Shown in pieces: positions 52,976-63,240 of a stretch of 64,000 nucleotides of DNA. The position numbers were made by a program, and so were the translations under genes. The notes under the pieces were generated by a model. The model was given only the letters and a program-made list of their open reading frames with translations, was not told where the DNA came from and made no database searches. The DNA is taken from assembly GCF_033118175.1 (NCBI RefSeq), contig NC_083703.1, forward strand, positions 81,745,001-81,809,000. The letters run 5' to 3'. Position 1 is the first letter of the stretch. Each line of letters opens with the position of its first letter. This DNA is from Dama dama (taxonomy: Eukaryota > Chordata > Mammalia > Artiodactyla > Cervidae).

Positions 52976-53734
52976 GGAATCGGGTATTCTTGCGCCATAT
53001 ACTCACAGCGCTCTTACAAAGTGAGGAGGGGGGAAGGGATACCAAGGAAGACAAGAGGGGAGGAGGAGGAGCGGAGAGGTGTGTTTGCTACTAAAATAAT
53101 AGTAACATTTCTCAGCCTTATGAATGTGGGTAACCATATCATGATAGTTACTGCTTAATCCTTTTGCCCGAAAGACAAACAAATATGTAAACAAAATGCA
53201 GCCCAAACCAAAAGACTATGTTGGTATTTTTCCTTCCCTTCTTTTTGTTATAACATTTTAAGTCAGTAATGAATTTCTGCTTTGATTTAATTAGAAAATC
53301 TGCTTCACTTCCAAGCTAACACTCAGGTAAGTGTCAAACTTCCAATTATACAAATTAAAATATGTTTGTAACCAATGTTAAAAACACTATTTGCATTAGG
53401 CTTTAATCATCATAAAGGAAAAATGTAAATGTTTCCAGGCGGTCCAACTACATAAATAATCATTCATTTCTTAAGTGCATGGTGGAGTTTTCCCCTGAGA
53501 AAATTCCATAACTTTGAGAGTAATGTAAGGGTAATTAATTACCAAAAAGAGATTAATACTGCATGCCAAGAATGATAACAAAATGCACAGAGGCCCTACA
53601 AACACAGTCTGCAGGCGGTTCAGAAAAGGAAATGTTGTGAAGTGAACCTATTTAATTCACATTTCAGGCTTAGTTCACAAAAAGCTCTTTCTCTTTTTTT
53701 TGTTCAATTATCTCTATTGAATCTCTATTCCACA
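52976..53734. other. Repeat-free AT-rich stretch, candidate conserved element
   Basis: 53240-53660 holds homeodomain-type cores: GATTTAATTAGAAAATC, CAATTATACAAATTAAAAT, TATTTGCATTAGG (octamer-like), and the 14-bp perfect palindrome GGTAATTAATTACC at 53530-53543. No repeat or coding signal. Enhancer function is inference. Confidence 0.35.
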
Positions 53735-53932
53735 TCATCTGAATACCTGCAATACCTTTTTATTGCCCTCATATTCCTCATAGTGTATCTCACCTAAACT
53801 CTCATCTCAGGAAATCCATTTAAGTCTTGTTGCTCCCAACTAATTTCGCAATAACTCAATCATCATAGTTATCTGCTCCAAAACCTTCAGTGGCTCTCCA
53901 TTACTCTTGGAATACATTCCAGTCTTTTTGAA
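53735..53932 (+). mobile_element. L2 LINE relic
   Basis: CTGCTCCAAAACCTTCAGTGG, CTCTCCATTACTCTTGGAATAC and upstream TAATTTCGCAATAACTC match the L2 region just before its 3' end. An L1 insertion cuts it at 53933. Confidence 0.6.
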
Positions 53933-53934
53933 AA

Positions 53935-54385
53935 ACATTTTATTTAATTTAATTGGTGGAAAATTGCTTTACAATTTTGTGTTGGTTTCTGCCGTACCAC
54001 AACACAAATCGTAATTATATATACGTATGTGCTTCAGTCCTGAGCCCCCCTTCCCTCCCTGTCCTGCCCTCTAGGTCATCACAGAGAGCCAGGCTGGACT
54101 CTGGGTGGTACTTAGCGACTCCCGGCTCCCTGTCTCAGGCATGAGAGTGTGCATACGTCGGGGCTAATTTCTCAGCTCCCCCACTCTCAGTTTTCCCTGC
54201 TATGTTCACAAGTCCATTCTCTACTAGGTTCATCAGCACCACTTTTCTAGATCCATATATATGTGTTAATATATGACGTTTGTTTTTCTCTTTCTAATTT
54301 ACTTCTATCTGTATAAGAGGTTCTAGGTTCATCTATCTTACTACAACTGACTCAAATGCATTCCTTTTTATGGCTGAGTAACAGC
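53935..54385 (-). mobile_element. L1 3' end
   Basis: ATTTTATTTAATTTAATTGG, TGTGTTGGTTTCTGCCGTACC, CTCTAGGTCATCACAGAGAGCC, GGTTCATCAGCACCAC, ATGACGTTTGTTTTTCTC, CCTTTTTATGGCTGAGTAAC: antisense L1 3' UTR and ORF2 end. Confidence 0.9.
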
Positions 54386-54695
54386 CTTTAAAGGAAGATT
54401 CTGAGGTTCTTCATAAGCATGGTTTTGGCCAAATTTGTTCTTTTCCTCCTTCCCTTGCCACCAAGGCCATTGTTCACCAGCCCACTGTTCCCCAAATTCG
54501 ACTGCTAAAACAATCCACTGGGATATGTATGAGTTAAGACTTCAGATGCCTAGGCTTCTTCCCAGGAATCAGATTCTCTAGGAAAAGGGACTAGGAACCT
54601 ACGTTATAACAAATGGTCCGAACCTTTCAGACAAAAAAGCTTAGAAACTGTTCTCAGCAAACCCGACCCTTTGCCTTCCCTTCAGCGTGACCCAC
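54386..54695. other. Ancient relic-like DNA
   Basis: CTCCTTCCCTTGCCACCAAGG may continue the L2 broken at 53932. GAATCAGATTCTCTAGG near 54567 resembles a MER5 middle. Both tentative. Confidence 0.35.
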
Positions 54696-54910
54696 GGTTC
54701 CCCTTGTAGCTCAGTGGTAAAGAATCTACCCGCAGTGCAGGAGAGAGGAGACGCGGGTTCCATCCCTGGGCTGGGAACGTCCCCCGGAGGAGGAAGTAGC
54801 AAACCATTCAAGTAATCTTGCCTGGAAAAAAGTCCCATGGACAGAAGAGCCTGATGGGCTACAGTCCATGGGTCGCAAAGAGTCAGATATGCCTGAGCAC
54901 ACACACACAA
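54696..54910 (+). mobile_element. Bov-tA SINE with CA tail
   Basis: GGTTCCCCTTGTAGCTCAGTGG to ATATGCCTGAGCACACACAC. GCGTGACCCACGG on the left and CATGACCCGTGT on the right may be a worn target duplication. Confidence 0.92.
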
Positions 54911-55524
54911 AACACAAACATGACCCGTGTTTCCTTTCCCCAGCCCCCTGCCTATTGAAGAGCTGTCCTGGTGGATGGTTCAGTTAGCATGGTCTCAGTG
55001 TGGGTTTTCCCCAACAGAGCATAAGACCAGACTCTGACGGTAGGTGGCTTATTTGAGAGGTGATCATGGGAAGCACGTAAAGAGAATGGGAAGTGAGCCA
55101 GGGAAGGAAACAGGGGCCAGGTGAGCATTTTTAGCAAGGTTACCGCTCTGGGCATTGGCGACTCAGTTCTGCTGGCCCATCGGCAGCCTCTGAGCGGTGT
55201 GCGGAAATCCTTCCAGAACAGTCCCTCTCAAGTGTGGAAGTTTGGGCGTTTATCTACCTGCTTGGGTTCTCTTCTGTGTAGGTGACTTCATGGGCATTAA
55301 ATCCCTTGCTCTTCCTGCCAAGGGCCCCCGTGGCAGTGAAGCAGACTCTGGGGCAGAGGAAGGAATACTGAGTATTCTCCAGATGGGATTCTATCAGCTA
55401 GAGGGTAGCCTGGGCTCCTGTGGCACTGTTCCCTGCAGCTGCAGATCATATCCGAGGTGGGCCCAGGATGGCCTGGGGCCAGAGGCATTCACTGCATGCG
55501 TCCTTTTCATTCTGTATTAGCTAG
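54911..55524. other. Unique DNA
   Basis: No repeat recognised. The 107-codon frame at 55197-55520 has no known domain. Confidence 0.35.
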
Positions 55525-55985
55525 CTATTGCTGTGTAACAGATTTCCCCAGTAACGAATTATGTAGCTATAATCACACACATTTGTTATGTCATAGTTTC
55601 TGTGGATAGAGAACCTAGGTGTGGCTTAGCAGAGCCTTCCAGCTCAGGGACACCTCAGGTCTGACCTCATTTCAAACCCTGACTGGAGAGGGCACGCTCC
55701 TGGACTCAGCCCGGGGGATGTGGATATTTCCTCAGGAGTAGCTGGACTGGAGGCTTCAATACCTCAATGGCTGTTTTCCTGTGTGGGCTGCTTGCCATGT
55801 GGGCCTCTCCAAGGAGCTTTTCACAACACGGCAGCTGGCTTCATACAGTGAACACGCGAGACAGATTCAGCCTTTTGTAATCTAATCTCAGAGGTAAGAG
55901 CTCTTCACATCTGTTGTATTCTGTTCATTACAAGTGAGTCACTAGGTCCAACCCACACTTGGGTGGGTAGAATCCACTGTTTCCC
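55525..55985 (+). repeat. Ancient interspersed repeat, near complete
   Basis: TAGCTAGCTATTGCTGTGTAAC, CATAGTTTCTGTGGATAGAG, GTGTGGCTTAGCAGAGCC, CATGTGGGCCTCTCCAAGG, CACAACACGGCAGCTGGC, TTTTGTAATCTAATCTCAGAG and CAAGTGAGTCACTAGGTCC reproduce in order a well-known old mammalian repeat. I recall the sequence but not its catalogue name. Confidence 0.75.
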
Positions 55986-56502
55986 AATTCTTAGGGTTAT
56001 CTCTGTGATCCATTATCAGAATTTGCTAGGAATCAGCCAGGAATTTGTGTCATGATAAAATGTTATATTAAATGTTATTTTGGTGTTTTACCTGTCAAAT
56101 TTTATATCTGCTTCTCCTATATTTGAAACTTCTGTAAATCTAAGGCACTACAGGATATATGGAAAGAACATTTGAATAAATCATTTGACACCTTTTTCAA
56201 AGCCTGCCCTTTTAAAATTAATTCATGTGAAATCCAGTCAAGAGATAGTAAGTACTATAAAAATTTAAGGTATGATAGTAAATATTTCATGCCACATAGG
56301 CCTGAAAGAAAATGTAAACCACTGTAGTTAGAAGATTTACCTAAAGCTTGTAGGGCCCTCCTGTTAAACTCTTTTTTTTTAAACCATCTCCACCTTATCT
56401 GGGAGGGAGGACTTTGAACTTAACAGCCTGAGGCCCTGAGTCTTGTAGGCTCTCAAATCCTCTCAGACTCAGTTTCATCTCCTATTCAATGGGGCGGCCT
56501 AA
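55986..56502. other. Unique AT-rich DNA
   Basis: Nothing recognised. Confidence 0.35.
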
Positions 56503-56761
56503 TGTGAACCTCGGGCTTTGCAGGTGGTGCAGTGGTAAAGAATCCGCTTGCCAATGTAGGAAACCCAAGAGATGTGGTTTCGATCCCTGGGTTGGGAAGA
56601 TCCCCTGGAGGAGGAAATGGTAACCACTACAGTATCCTTGACTGGGAAATCCCATGGCCAGAGAAGCCTGGCAGGCTATTCAGTCCATGGGGTTGCAAAG
56701 AGTCGAACGTGACTAAAGTGCATGCATGCACGCGCACACAGGCACACACAGTGTGAACCTC
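56503..56761 (+). mobile_element. Bov-tA SINE with target-site duplication
   Basis: GGGCTTTGCAGGTGGTGCAG to GAACGTGACTAAAGTGC, then a CATGCATGCACGCGCACACA tail. TGTGAACCTC is duplicated exactly at 56503-56512 and 56752-56761. Confidence 0.95.
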
Positions 56762-56885
56762 AGAGTGTATCAATGTTGACTAAGCAAGCACCTGCTATGT
56801 GGCACCCTCTGAAAAGCACTCATCATGCTGCCTGCATAGTACCTGGCACACAGTAGGCATACAATAAACAGCAACTGATCCTGAC
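56762..56885 (+). mobile_element. MIR/L2-type tail relic
   Basis: AAGCACCTGCTATGTGGCACC and GTACCTGGCACACAGTAGGC, then ATACAATAAACAGCAACTG. Confidence 0.55.
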
Positions 56886-56994
56886 TCTGTGCCCAAGGGG
56901 ACGTTGGACACAATGTCCAATTCATTCTTAATTCATCATTAAGAAGAGCTTCTGAAGATCTTACTGGGGAAAGAGAAGAGCTAGGTTTACAGAT

Positions 56995-57293
56995 TCAGTT
57001 CAGTTCAGTCGCTCAGTCGTGTCCGACTCTTTGCGACCCCATGAACCGCAGCACACCAGGCCTCCCTGCCCATCACCAACTCCCAGAGTTCACCCAAACC
57101 CATGTCCATTGAGTCGGTGATGCCATCCAACCATCTTATCCTCTGTCGTCCCCTTCTCCTCCTGTCCTCAATCTTTCCCAGTATCAGGGTCTTTTCCAAT
57201 GAGTCAGCTCTTCGCATCAGGTGGCCAAAGTATTGGAGTTTCAGCTTCATCATCAGTCCTTCCAATGACTATTCAGGACTGATTTCCTTTAGA
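56995..57293 (-). mobile_element. BovB LINE 3' end
   Basis: GATTCAGTTCAGTTCAGTCGC, AGTTCACCCAAACCCATGTCC, CAATCTTTCCCAGTATCAGG to GACTGATTTCCTTTAG. The reverse strand stays open for 86 codons of the BovB C-terminus (EGLMMKLKLQYFGHLMRRAD). It is the least diverged BovB tip here. Confidence 0.95.
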
Positions 57294-57724
57294 TGATATC
57301 CTTATAAGGGACTTGAAAGAAATTCCCTGAGTGAAGAGTTCAGTTGCAAGCATTTATCCTTGCAGTTTGAAGAACTAACAGCAGGTGGAGTTCCGAGCTC
57401 ACCCCGGGGATCAGTTATTCCACACCTGCCTATTGAGGGCCTCCCCATCCATGACATGCTGTCCTCTGGGTTCAAGGACCAGTGGATGCGAGCAGAGGCA
57501 GCACTTGGCAGTCAGAGGGTCACACGGGAGCGGCGGGTGCAGACACACTGGGCCAGACATGGGTGCACAGTCGTGCCTGTGCCCTGAGAAGGAAGCAGAG
57601 ACCAGGCGATGACGTCTGTGTTCACGGTGACAGGCTGGGGGGGCTGCCGGCAGCATCTAGAGGGTGCGGGACACATCCTCATGTCCGAATACGGCAGCTC
57701 AGAGCTTGTCCTCTGCAGAGAGCC
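57294..57724. other. Unique DNA
   Basis: Several overlapping frames on both strands (57360-57796) reflect higher GC; none has a recognised domain. Confidence 0.35.
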
Positions 57725-57965
57725 TGCCTGGGCTTGACTCGTGGCTTCACCACTGACCCCCTTTGTGGCCCCGGCTATGTTACTCGGTCCCTTTGAACTT
57801 CTTCATCGGACATGTGGGAATAATTCCAGGATGTATTTTGTGGGGCTGTTGTGGGGATTAAAAAATTAATACATGTAAAGCATTTCGAACAACCTGCAAT
57901 ACTGTTCTGTATCAGCTGATATCACTATCGCTCTTGTTGATGATGTGGCTGTTGTTAACACTGTT
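57725..57965 (+). mobile_element. MIR SINE relic
   Basis: ACTCGTGGCTTCACCACTGAC, TTGAACTTCTTCATCGGACATG, GGGATTAAAAAATTAATACATG, TAAAGCATTTCGAACAACC: a full-length MIR. Confidence 0.75.
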
Positions 57966-58117
57966 CTTGTTACTATCATTGTTCTGATTGTCAACAGCAG
58001 CGGCGAGACTCTTGTCCCCTCTATCTTTTTATTTTCTTTGGTCTCCACTGAATTTGAGGGACTTTCAGATGCCTGATTCTCATTTAAGAATATCCTGGGA
58101 AGTGTGCTGAAATGCAA

Positions 58118-58190
58118 TTTGGGGGCCCGAGTTTTGGTTCAGTGGGCTCAGTGGGTTGGGTTGGGCCTAGGAACTGACATCTTTACTAGG
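58118..58190 (+). mobile_element. MER5-like relic
   Basis: GGGGCCCGAGTTTTGGTTCAG and GGGCCTAGGAACTGACATC fit the MER5 middle. Short and tentative. Confidence 0.4.
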
Positions 58191-58234
58191 CACCTAGACA
58201 GACTGCACTGTCAGAAATCCTTCTTAAAGGTCAG

Positions 58235-58455
58235 AATCATGAAACGTAGGATTTACGGAGACACTACCATGCGTTAGACCCTGGGCTAAGTGCTTTGCGC
58301 ATACCATTTATAATCCTAACAAAAGCTCTGCTAGGCCACTATCATTATCCCGATTTGATAATGGGCAGCCTGAGGCTCAGCACAATCTAGACACCTCATT
58401 CCTGTTTGCTCGAGAGCCGGCCCCTCTTCCGCGGGCAGCGCTGCGCCACTCCGTG
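58235..58455 (-). mobile_element. MIR SINE relic
   Basis: Antisense MIR: CATGCGTTAGACCCTGGGC, TAAGTGCTTTGCGCATACC, GATAATGGGCAGCCTGAGGC, then CTCGAGAGCCGGCCCC and GCGCTGCGCCACTCC at its end. The end has gained many CpGs and merges with the following GC-rich stretch. Confidence 0.7.
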
Positions 58456-58650
58456 TGAAGGCCCGCTCGGTCCCTTTTAGCCCGATAGTCCCCAGTGTGA
58501 CGCCTCCGCTGCTGAAGCCCTGTGCCCCGAGCCCGCGCTCCGCCGCGAGAGGAGCCAGCGCAGGGGGAACCTGCACCCACAGCTGGCACGCAGCCGCCGA
58601 TCCTGTGACCAGGGAAAGGGGCGGGGCAGCAGCGCAGACCCAGACGGCCA
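58395..58650. promoter_or_regulatory. CpG-island-like segment with a GC box
   Basis: About 26 CpGs in some 245 bp by eye (CGAGCCCGCGCTCCGCCGCG). GGGGCGGGGC near 58618 is an Sp1-type GC box. Frames run on both strands without recognised domains. Could be a promoter, enhancer or GC-conversion patch. Confidence 0.4.
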
Positions 58651-58764
58651 CCAACGAAAAGTCCCCTACTGGAGATCACTCGGCTGAGGACTGGGTGGGC
58701 TAGACCCAGGATCTCTAGGGAGGAGAAATACGAGGACCTCCATCTGGGAAATAAAACATTTTGT

Positions 58765-58840
58765 TTAAAAATTTTTCCAGCTTTATTGAGATATAACTGA
58801 CATATAACATTGTCAGGCAAACAAAATTAAGAGATGTTCA
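58765..58840 (-). mobile_element. Old L1 3' end
   Basis: AAATTTTTCCAGCTTTATTG and AGATATAACTGACATATAAC are the antisense terminus of a mammal-wide old L1. Confidence 0.75.
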
Positions 58841-59228
58841 CTATGGTGGGATTTTACAGGAGGGATAATATCAGAGGGGTATTTTGAAAGACAAAAGGCG
58901 TTTCCGACAGGCAGAGACACAGAAAAAGGGCCTGGCAAGGGGAACAGAAGGATGTGGGAAAGACCATGGCTTGTTTGGGGATTGCAAGGAGATTCTTGTG
59001 ACAGAGGATGGTGTTTTGTCTGATTGGAGAGGTGGGAAAGACCTGGGTAATGAATGACACAGCAAGCCATGCTCCAGATCCGGTGGGGAGCCATGGAGGA
59101 CTTTCAGCACGAGTGGAACATGGTTTTTAATTATGTGGATGCCTACAGTGTGGTCGGAGGTGATGCTGATGTCAAGATTTATAAGATCTAGGCGACCAAA
59201 AGGACCTCACCATGAAACTTTATCTACT
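58841..59228. other. Ancient relic-like DNA
   Basis: GGTGGGGAGCCATGGAGGAC and GAAAAAGGGCCTGGCAAGG recall an L2-associated old repeat. Frames of 68-93 codons on the minus strand are not gene-like. Confidence 0.35.
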
Positions 59229-59260
59229 GTGTGTGTGTGTGTGTGTCTGTGCACACATGT
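59229..59260. repeat. Short (TG)n microsatellite
   Basis: About ten TG units followed by TCTGTGCACACATGTG. Confidence 0.85.
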
Positions 59261-59314
59261 GTCTCACAAGGACCCCTGTGTTCTTTTTAACAAAGATTCT
59301 TTTATGATGTGGAC

Positions 59315-59482
59315 CATTTTAAAAGTCTTTATTGAATTTGGTGTTAATATAATATTGCTTCTGTTTTATACCTTGGTTTTTTGGCCACGAGGTATGTGGG
59401 ATCTTAGTTCCCGCACCAGGGATCAATCCTGCACCCCAGCATTGTAAGGCAATGTCCTAACCACTGGACTGCTGAGAAGTCC
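59315..59482 (-). mobile_element. CHR-type SINE, short form
   Basis: TTTATTGAATTTGGTGTTAATA, TGGTTTTTTGGCCACGAGG, CATGTGGGATC-type TATGTGGGATCTTAG, CAGGGATCAATCCTGCACC, ACTGGACTGCTGAGAAGTCC. Confidence 0.88.
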
Positions 59483-60325
59483 CCCTCCCACCATATTCTT
59501 TCATAGAACTCTTTCTTTTATAATTGCCACACCTTTCATAAGTCTTTGGAAGCTTTGCCATAAAAGAGAGCTACAAATGAACATATCAAAATCAACTCAA
59601 AAGTTAACCAAGGATTTGAAAGCAAAATTAACTTCTCACTAAAGGTTGACATTTTTTTTTTTTTTTATCGTCTTATCCTAAGTAATTCCACACATGCTTT
59701 CCCTTGACAAGGGAATCATTTAAAGTCACAGTGGAGTAAATGAAACTAAGATGCTTCTCATTCCCTGTCACTGACAGATTTTTAATCTAGTGTCAGAGCT
59801 TGAATATTCAAAATCCATTCTACTACCTCTCTAGTCAACCCTCTCTACCCTAGCACCTGTGAGGTTTTGGGAACATCAGCTTAAGAGTGAACGTGTAACT
59901 TCTGATGTCCTATTAAAGCAATTTGACAACTGTTAATGTTACCAGGATACCAAAGTCCCTCCCAGACAACAGGGGCTCTGAGATGAATTCAGCTTGTGGA
60001 CCGTGCCCATCTAGTAAGTGCACTGATGGATGCTGTCAGGGTGCAGGTTTAGGGGAAAGAACTGTGCCCTGAGCCATGGAGCCAGATGGTGGGTTGAGTA
60101 CCTACAGTTGGTATCATATGACTGCAGCACGAATCGCAGAGAGCAAAAGCAAGGAGATGCGCTGGGCAAATGTGATTCACAGCTTTGAAATCCACGTTAA
60201 AAAGAAGTATGGGCTTTATTCATTTTACCCTTAGAGCAATGGTCTCAGAGCCTTTGAAAAGAAAGGATTTCAGCAAAGGACTAACACCAGGTGGTCATCC
60301 TAGAAAATTCACTTTGATGGGTAGT
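59483..60325. other. Unique DNA
   Basis: T-run near 59652-59666. At 60190-60320 the text resembles an old L2-associated repeat (AGAAGTATGGGCTTTATTC). No coding signal. Confidence 0.35.
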
Positions 60326-60613
60326 AGGGTTACTAGTTGGAGAAGGCAATGACACCCCACTCCAGTACTCTTGCCTGGAGAATCCCATGGACAGAGGAGC
60401 CTGGTAGGCTGCAGTCCATGGGGTCGCTAAGAGTCGGACACGACTGAGTGACTTCACTTTCCCTTTTCACTTTCATGCATTGGAGAAGGAAATGGCAACC
60501 CACTCCAGTGTTCTTGCCTGGAGAATCCCAGGGACGGGGGAGCCTGGTGGGCTGCCATCTGTGGGGTCGCTTAGAGTCAGACACAGCGACTTAGCAGCAG
60601 CAGGGTTACTAGT
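60326..60613 (+). mobile_element. Bov-A2 dimeric SINE with target-site duplication
   Basis: Body 60338-60601: GAGAAGGCAATGACACCCC to GCGACTTAGCAGCAGC. AGGGTTACTAGT occurs exactly at 60326-60337 and 60602-60613. A Bov-tA begins directly after the right copy. Confidence 0.96.
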
Positions 60614-60837
60614 GGGTTTCCCTGGTGGCTCAGCAGTAAAGAATTTGCCTGCAATGAGGAGACTCAAGTTCAATCCCTGGGTTGGGAAGATCCCCTAGAT
60701 AAGGAAATGGCAACTCACTCTAGGATTCTTGCCCGGGAAATCCCACGGACAGAGAAGCCTGGTGGGCCACAGTCCATAGGGTCACAAAGAGTCGGACAGG
60801 ACTGAGCACACACACTTGCACACACAGGGCTACTAGC
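60602..60837 (+). mobile_element. Bov-tA SINE sharing the target site
   Basis: Body 60614-60825: GGGTTTCCCTGGTGGCTCAG, short head spacer, to GACAGGACTGAGCACACAC. Flanks AGGGTTACTAGT (60602-60613) and AGGGCTACTAGC (60826-60837) differ at two bases, an older duplication than that of the Bov-A2. Confidence 0.94.
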
Positions 60838-61247
60838 AGCACACACCGAGGGACTGGTATGTTTTGAAAGTGTGCCCACTCCTCTAGGGAGACTGCAAAG
60901 CCTGGTGCCCAGATTTATAAATGGGAGAGGAACAGTAAAGTCATAACAGGACAGCATCCTCCCCCCTCCATCAGCAGGCAAACCCTGCATGACAACCAGC
61001 CCTGAGGAATGAAATGGGGAATGCAGGTCCGAGGCTGCTGGAGACAGCAGTGATGGAAACAAGGAGTGATGGAGGCCCGAGCCCAGAGGGCAGATAGAGA
61101 ATGCAGAGAAGACGGATTTGGTCCGGCGCTGAGCTTGATGGGGTCTAGCATGGTGAGGCAGAGACACGAGGTTGGTGCCTCAGTTTCTGACCTGACCATC
61201 TCAGGATGTCACATAATAAATATCTCTAGGGGACAGTGTATTATGTT
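60838..61247. other. Unique DNA
   Basis: No repeat recognised; minus-strand frames (150 and 94 codons) start inside the SINE or are unrecognised. Confidence 0.35.
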
Positions 61248-61420
61248 AACATTCAAAATCTCATGCTCAGTCATGTCCAACTCTTTTGGGACCCCATGAA
61301 CTGTAGCCCACCAGGCTCCTCTGTGCATGAGATTCTCCAGGCAAGAATACTGCAGTGGGTTGCATTTCCTCCTCCAGGGGATCTTCCCAACCCAGGGACA
61401 GAACCTGCAACATTCAAAAT
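61248..61420 (-). mobile_element. Bov-tA SINE, head missing, with target-site duplication
   Basis: Body 61260-61408 stops at GGGACAGAACCTGC. AACATTCAAAAT occurs exactly at 61248-61259 and 61409-61420, so the truncation happened during insertion. Confidence 0.96.
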
Positions 61421-62177
61421 AGCATATAGCTTAAAGTCTGGACCAAGATACACACATGTTATGTCATGAGTATGTATTCTGATTATCTATAGGAATATTT
61501 TCAAATGATTGCTAGAATATTCCTCAAGTCAGAATCAACTCCCCCCACCCTCGACCCCCCCCCACCCCCACCCCCGGCTCCTTTTGATGGTAAAGGATAA
61601 AGGATATTCTGTCTGGAAGCCACAGATGAGCATTTTGCGAGCCCTTCAGGCCAGTTTCCAGAGTCCTCAGCTTTTCCATCTTTAGCTGGACTGTGTGCAG
61701 CAAATCGGCGAGTCCAGAAAAAGAATGTCCCTGATGCCAAACGCCACACTGATGGCGCTGCCTGGAGAGAGTGCGCCTGTGTGTGGCTCGGCTCTGCGCC
61801 CAGGAAGGAGGGGCGGAGCTGAAGCGGGTTCCAGGACAACAGTGCCTTTCTGTCCTGCGCCTGCAGCTCCTCTCACTGTTGGGCGGGCATGGTCTGCTCC
61901 CGTCCCTCCAATGTGGCATCATGGGCATCGAGTGAGACGGGAACAGCTCCAGCTAAACGTTTTGAAAACACTACCTTTTAGCCAATCCAACCATTTAATA
62001 TAATGAAATACTATTTGTTGCCAAAATCTTGCCCCCCACCCATGTCCACTGGTGCTGCATAAAAAAATATAGAGACAGAGTTTGGAGGAAATAGAGTGGC
62101 TTTCTCTTTGCAGGGTAACGGGGAATATACAGCGGGCTACTGCCTCAAGAACTATGCCCCCTCCCTTGGGGAACTTG
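61421..62177. other. Unique DNA with a C-rich tract
   Basis: 61541-61576 is almost pure C runs (G runs on the minus strand), able in principle to form a G-quadruplex. 61690-61930 is moderately CpG-rich with frames on both strands but no known domain. Confidence 0.4.
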
Positions 62178-62383
62178 TTGTTGTTTAGTTGCTAAGTCGC
62201 CTCTGCCTCTTTGTGACCCCATGGTCTGTAGGCCACCAGGCTTCTCTGTCCATGGGATTTTCCAAGCAAGAATACTGGAGTGGGTTGCCATGTCCTCCTC
62301 CAGGGGATCTTCCTGACCCAGGGGTCAAACCAGCATCACTTGCACTGCTGGCAGATTCTTTACCATGGCATCACCCGGGAAGC
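62178..62383 (-). mobile_element. Bov-tA SINE
   Basis: TTGTTGTTTAGTTGCTAAGTCG to CATGGCATCACCCGGGAAGC. Confidence 0.93.
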
Positions 62384-62934
62384 TCTGCCTGGCGAATAGG
62401 GAGAGGTTTTATATCCTCATGAAGTTCTTGTATATAGATACATTTTTTTCCCCCTGCCATTTTACAGCCAAAAGCTGGTGTCAGGAGGCTCAGCAACCTG
62501 GTCTCGCGTCCCCGAAGTTATTGGCTGTGAGCTTCTTCCTCTCGAGATGCAGAATCCTACAAGGAAGTGTAGGGGGAGAACTACGCCAGGTGCAGAATAT
62601 AATCTGCATGGAGTCAGAGAGTACTTAGCTTTGTGAGGGACAAGTCCAGCTACAAGTGTGTGTTAGTAGCAACAGCTAAAGGATAAGCAAGATGGTTTAA
62701 CTGTTGCAGACCCGTTTGACTGGTATGTGCCAAAGGCTGCTCACTCACTCTTGTTTTTGCTGCAATGATCCTCCTATGTATCACCAGCAAAGCCCATGTA
62801 CAATTCCAGGGAAATCAAACTAGAATTGGGGTAAGAAAGTCCAATGTTTTCTTTCCTTTGTGCTTAGTCTGGAGTCACTGGCTCACGGGGGACTGTGTGC
62901 AGAGGCCTGGCACCCTGCATTCAGACCAGAGCTC
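62384..62934. other. Unique DNA
   Basis: No repeat recognised upstream of the CpG island. Confidence 0.35.
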
Positions 62935-63240
62935 CTGGTGCCACACGACCTCCCGCACCGGCTCCTGACGGCTCTGTGGGCAGAAGCCCAGCGGCAACTC
63001 TCAACTCAAGATGGCGGCCCCCAGCCACACGCAGAACCGCTCCCTGGCTGAGCGCTCCCGCGAGAACTCCGCCGGCCCCGCCCACCCGCCACGAGACCCC
63101 GAAACAGCCGGGCGCGCAGCCTGCCGGGAGAGCGTGTGTGTTTGAGCCCCAGCTCCTACCTTTCGGCTTTGTGGTCCAAGAGGAAGCGACACCCGGCAGG
63201 AGGACTCTTGTGCATCCCCGTCTTGAAAAGGTTGGTAACA
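62935..63240 (+). promoter_or_regulatory. Candidate CpG-island promoter with YY1 motif
   Basis: About 22 CpGs in 215 bp (62935-63150) by eye, against sparse CpG on both sides. AAGATGGCGGC at 63008-63018 is the strong YY1 motif typical of first exons, and its orientation fits rightward transcription. GGCCCCGCCCACC (63073-63085) is an Sp1/KLF-type GC box. The ATG in the YY1 motif has a good Kozak context (A at -3, G at +4) and opens a 44-codon frame, 63011-63145 (MAAPSHTQNRSLAERS...), with no known domain. AAAG/GTTGGT near 63231 is a weak donor-like site. Could be a coding or non-coding first exon, or an isolated island. Confidence 0.5.
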
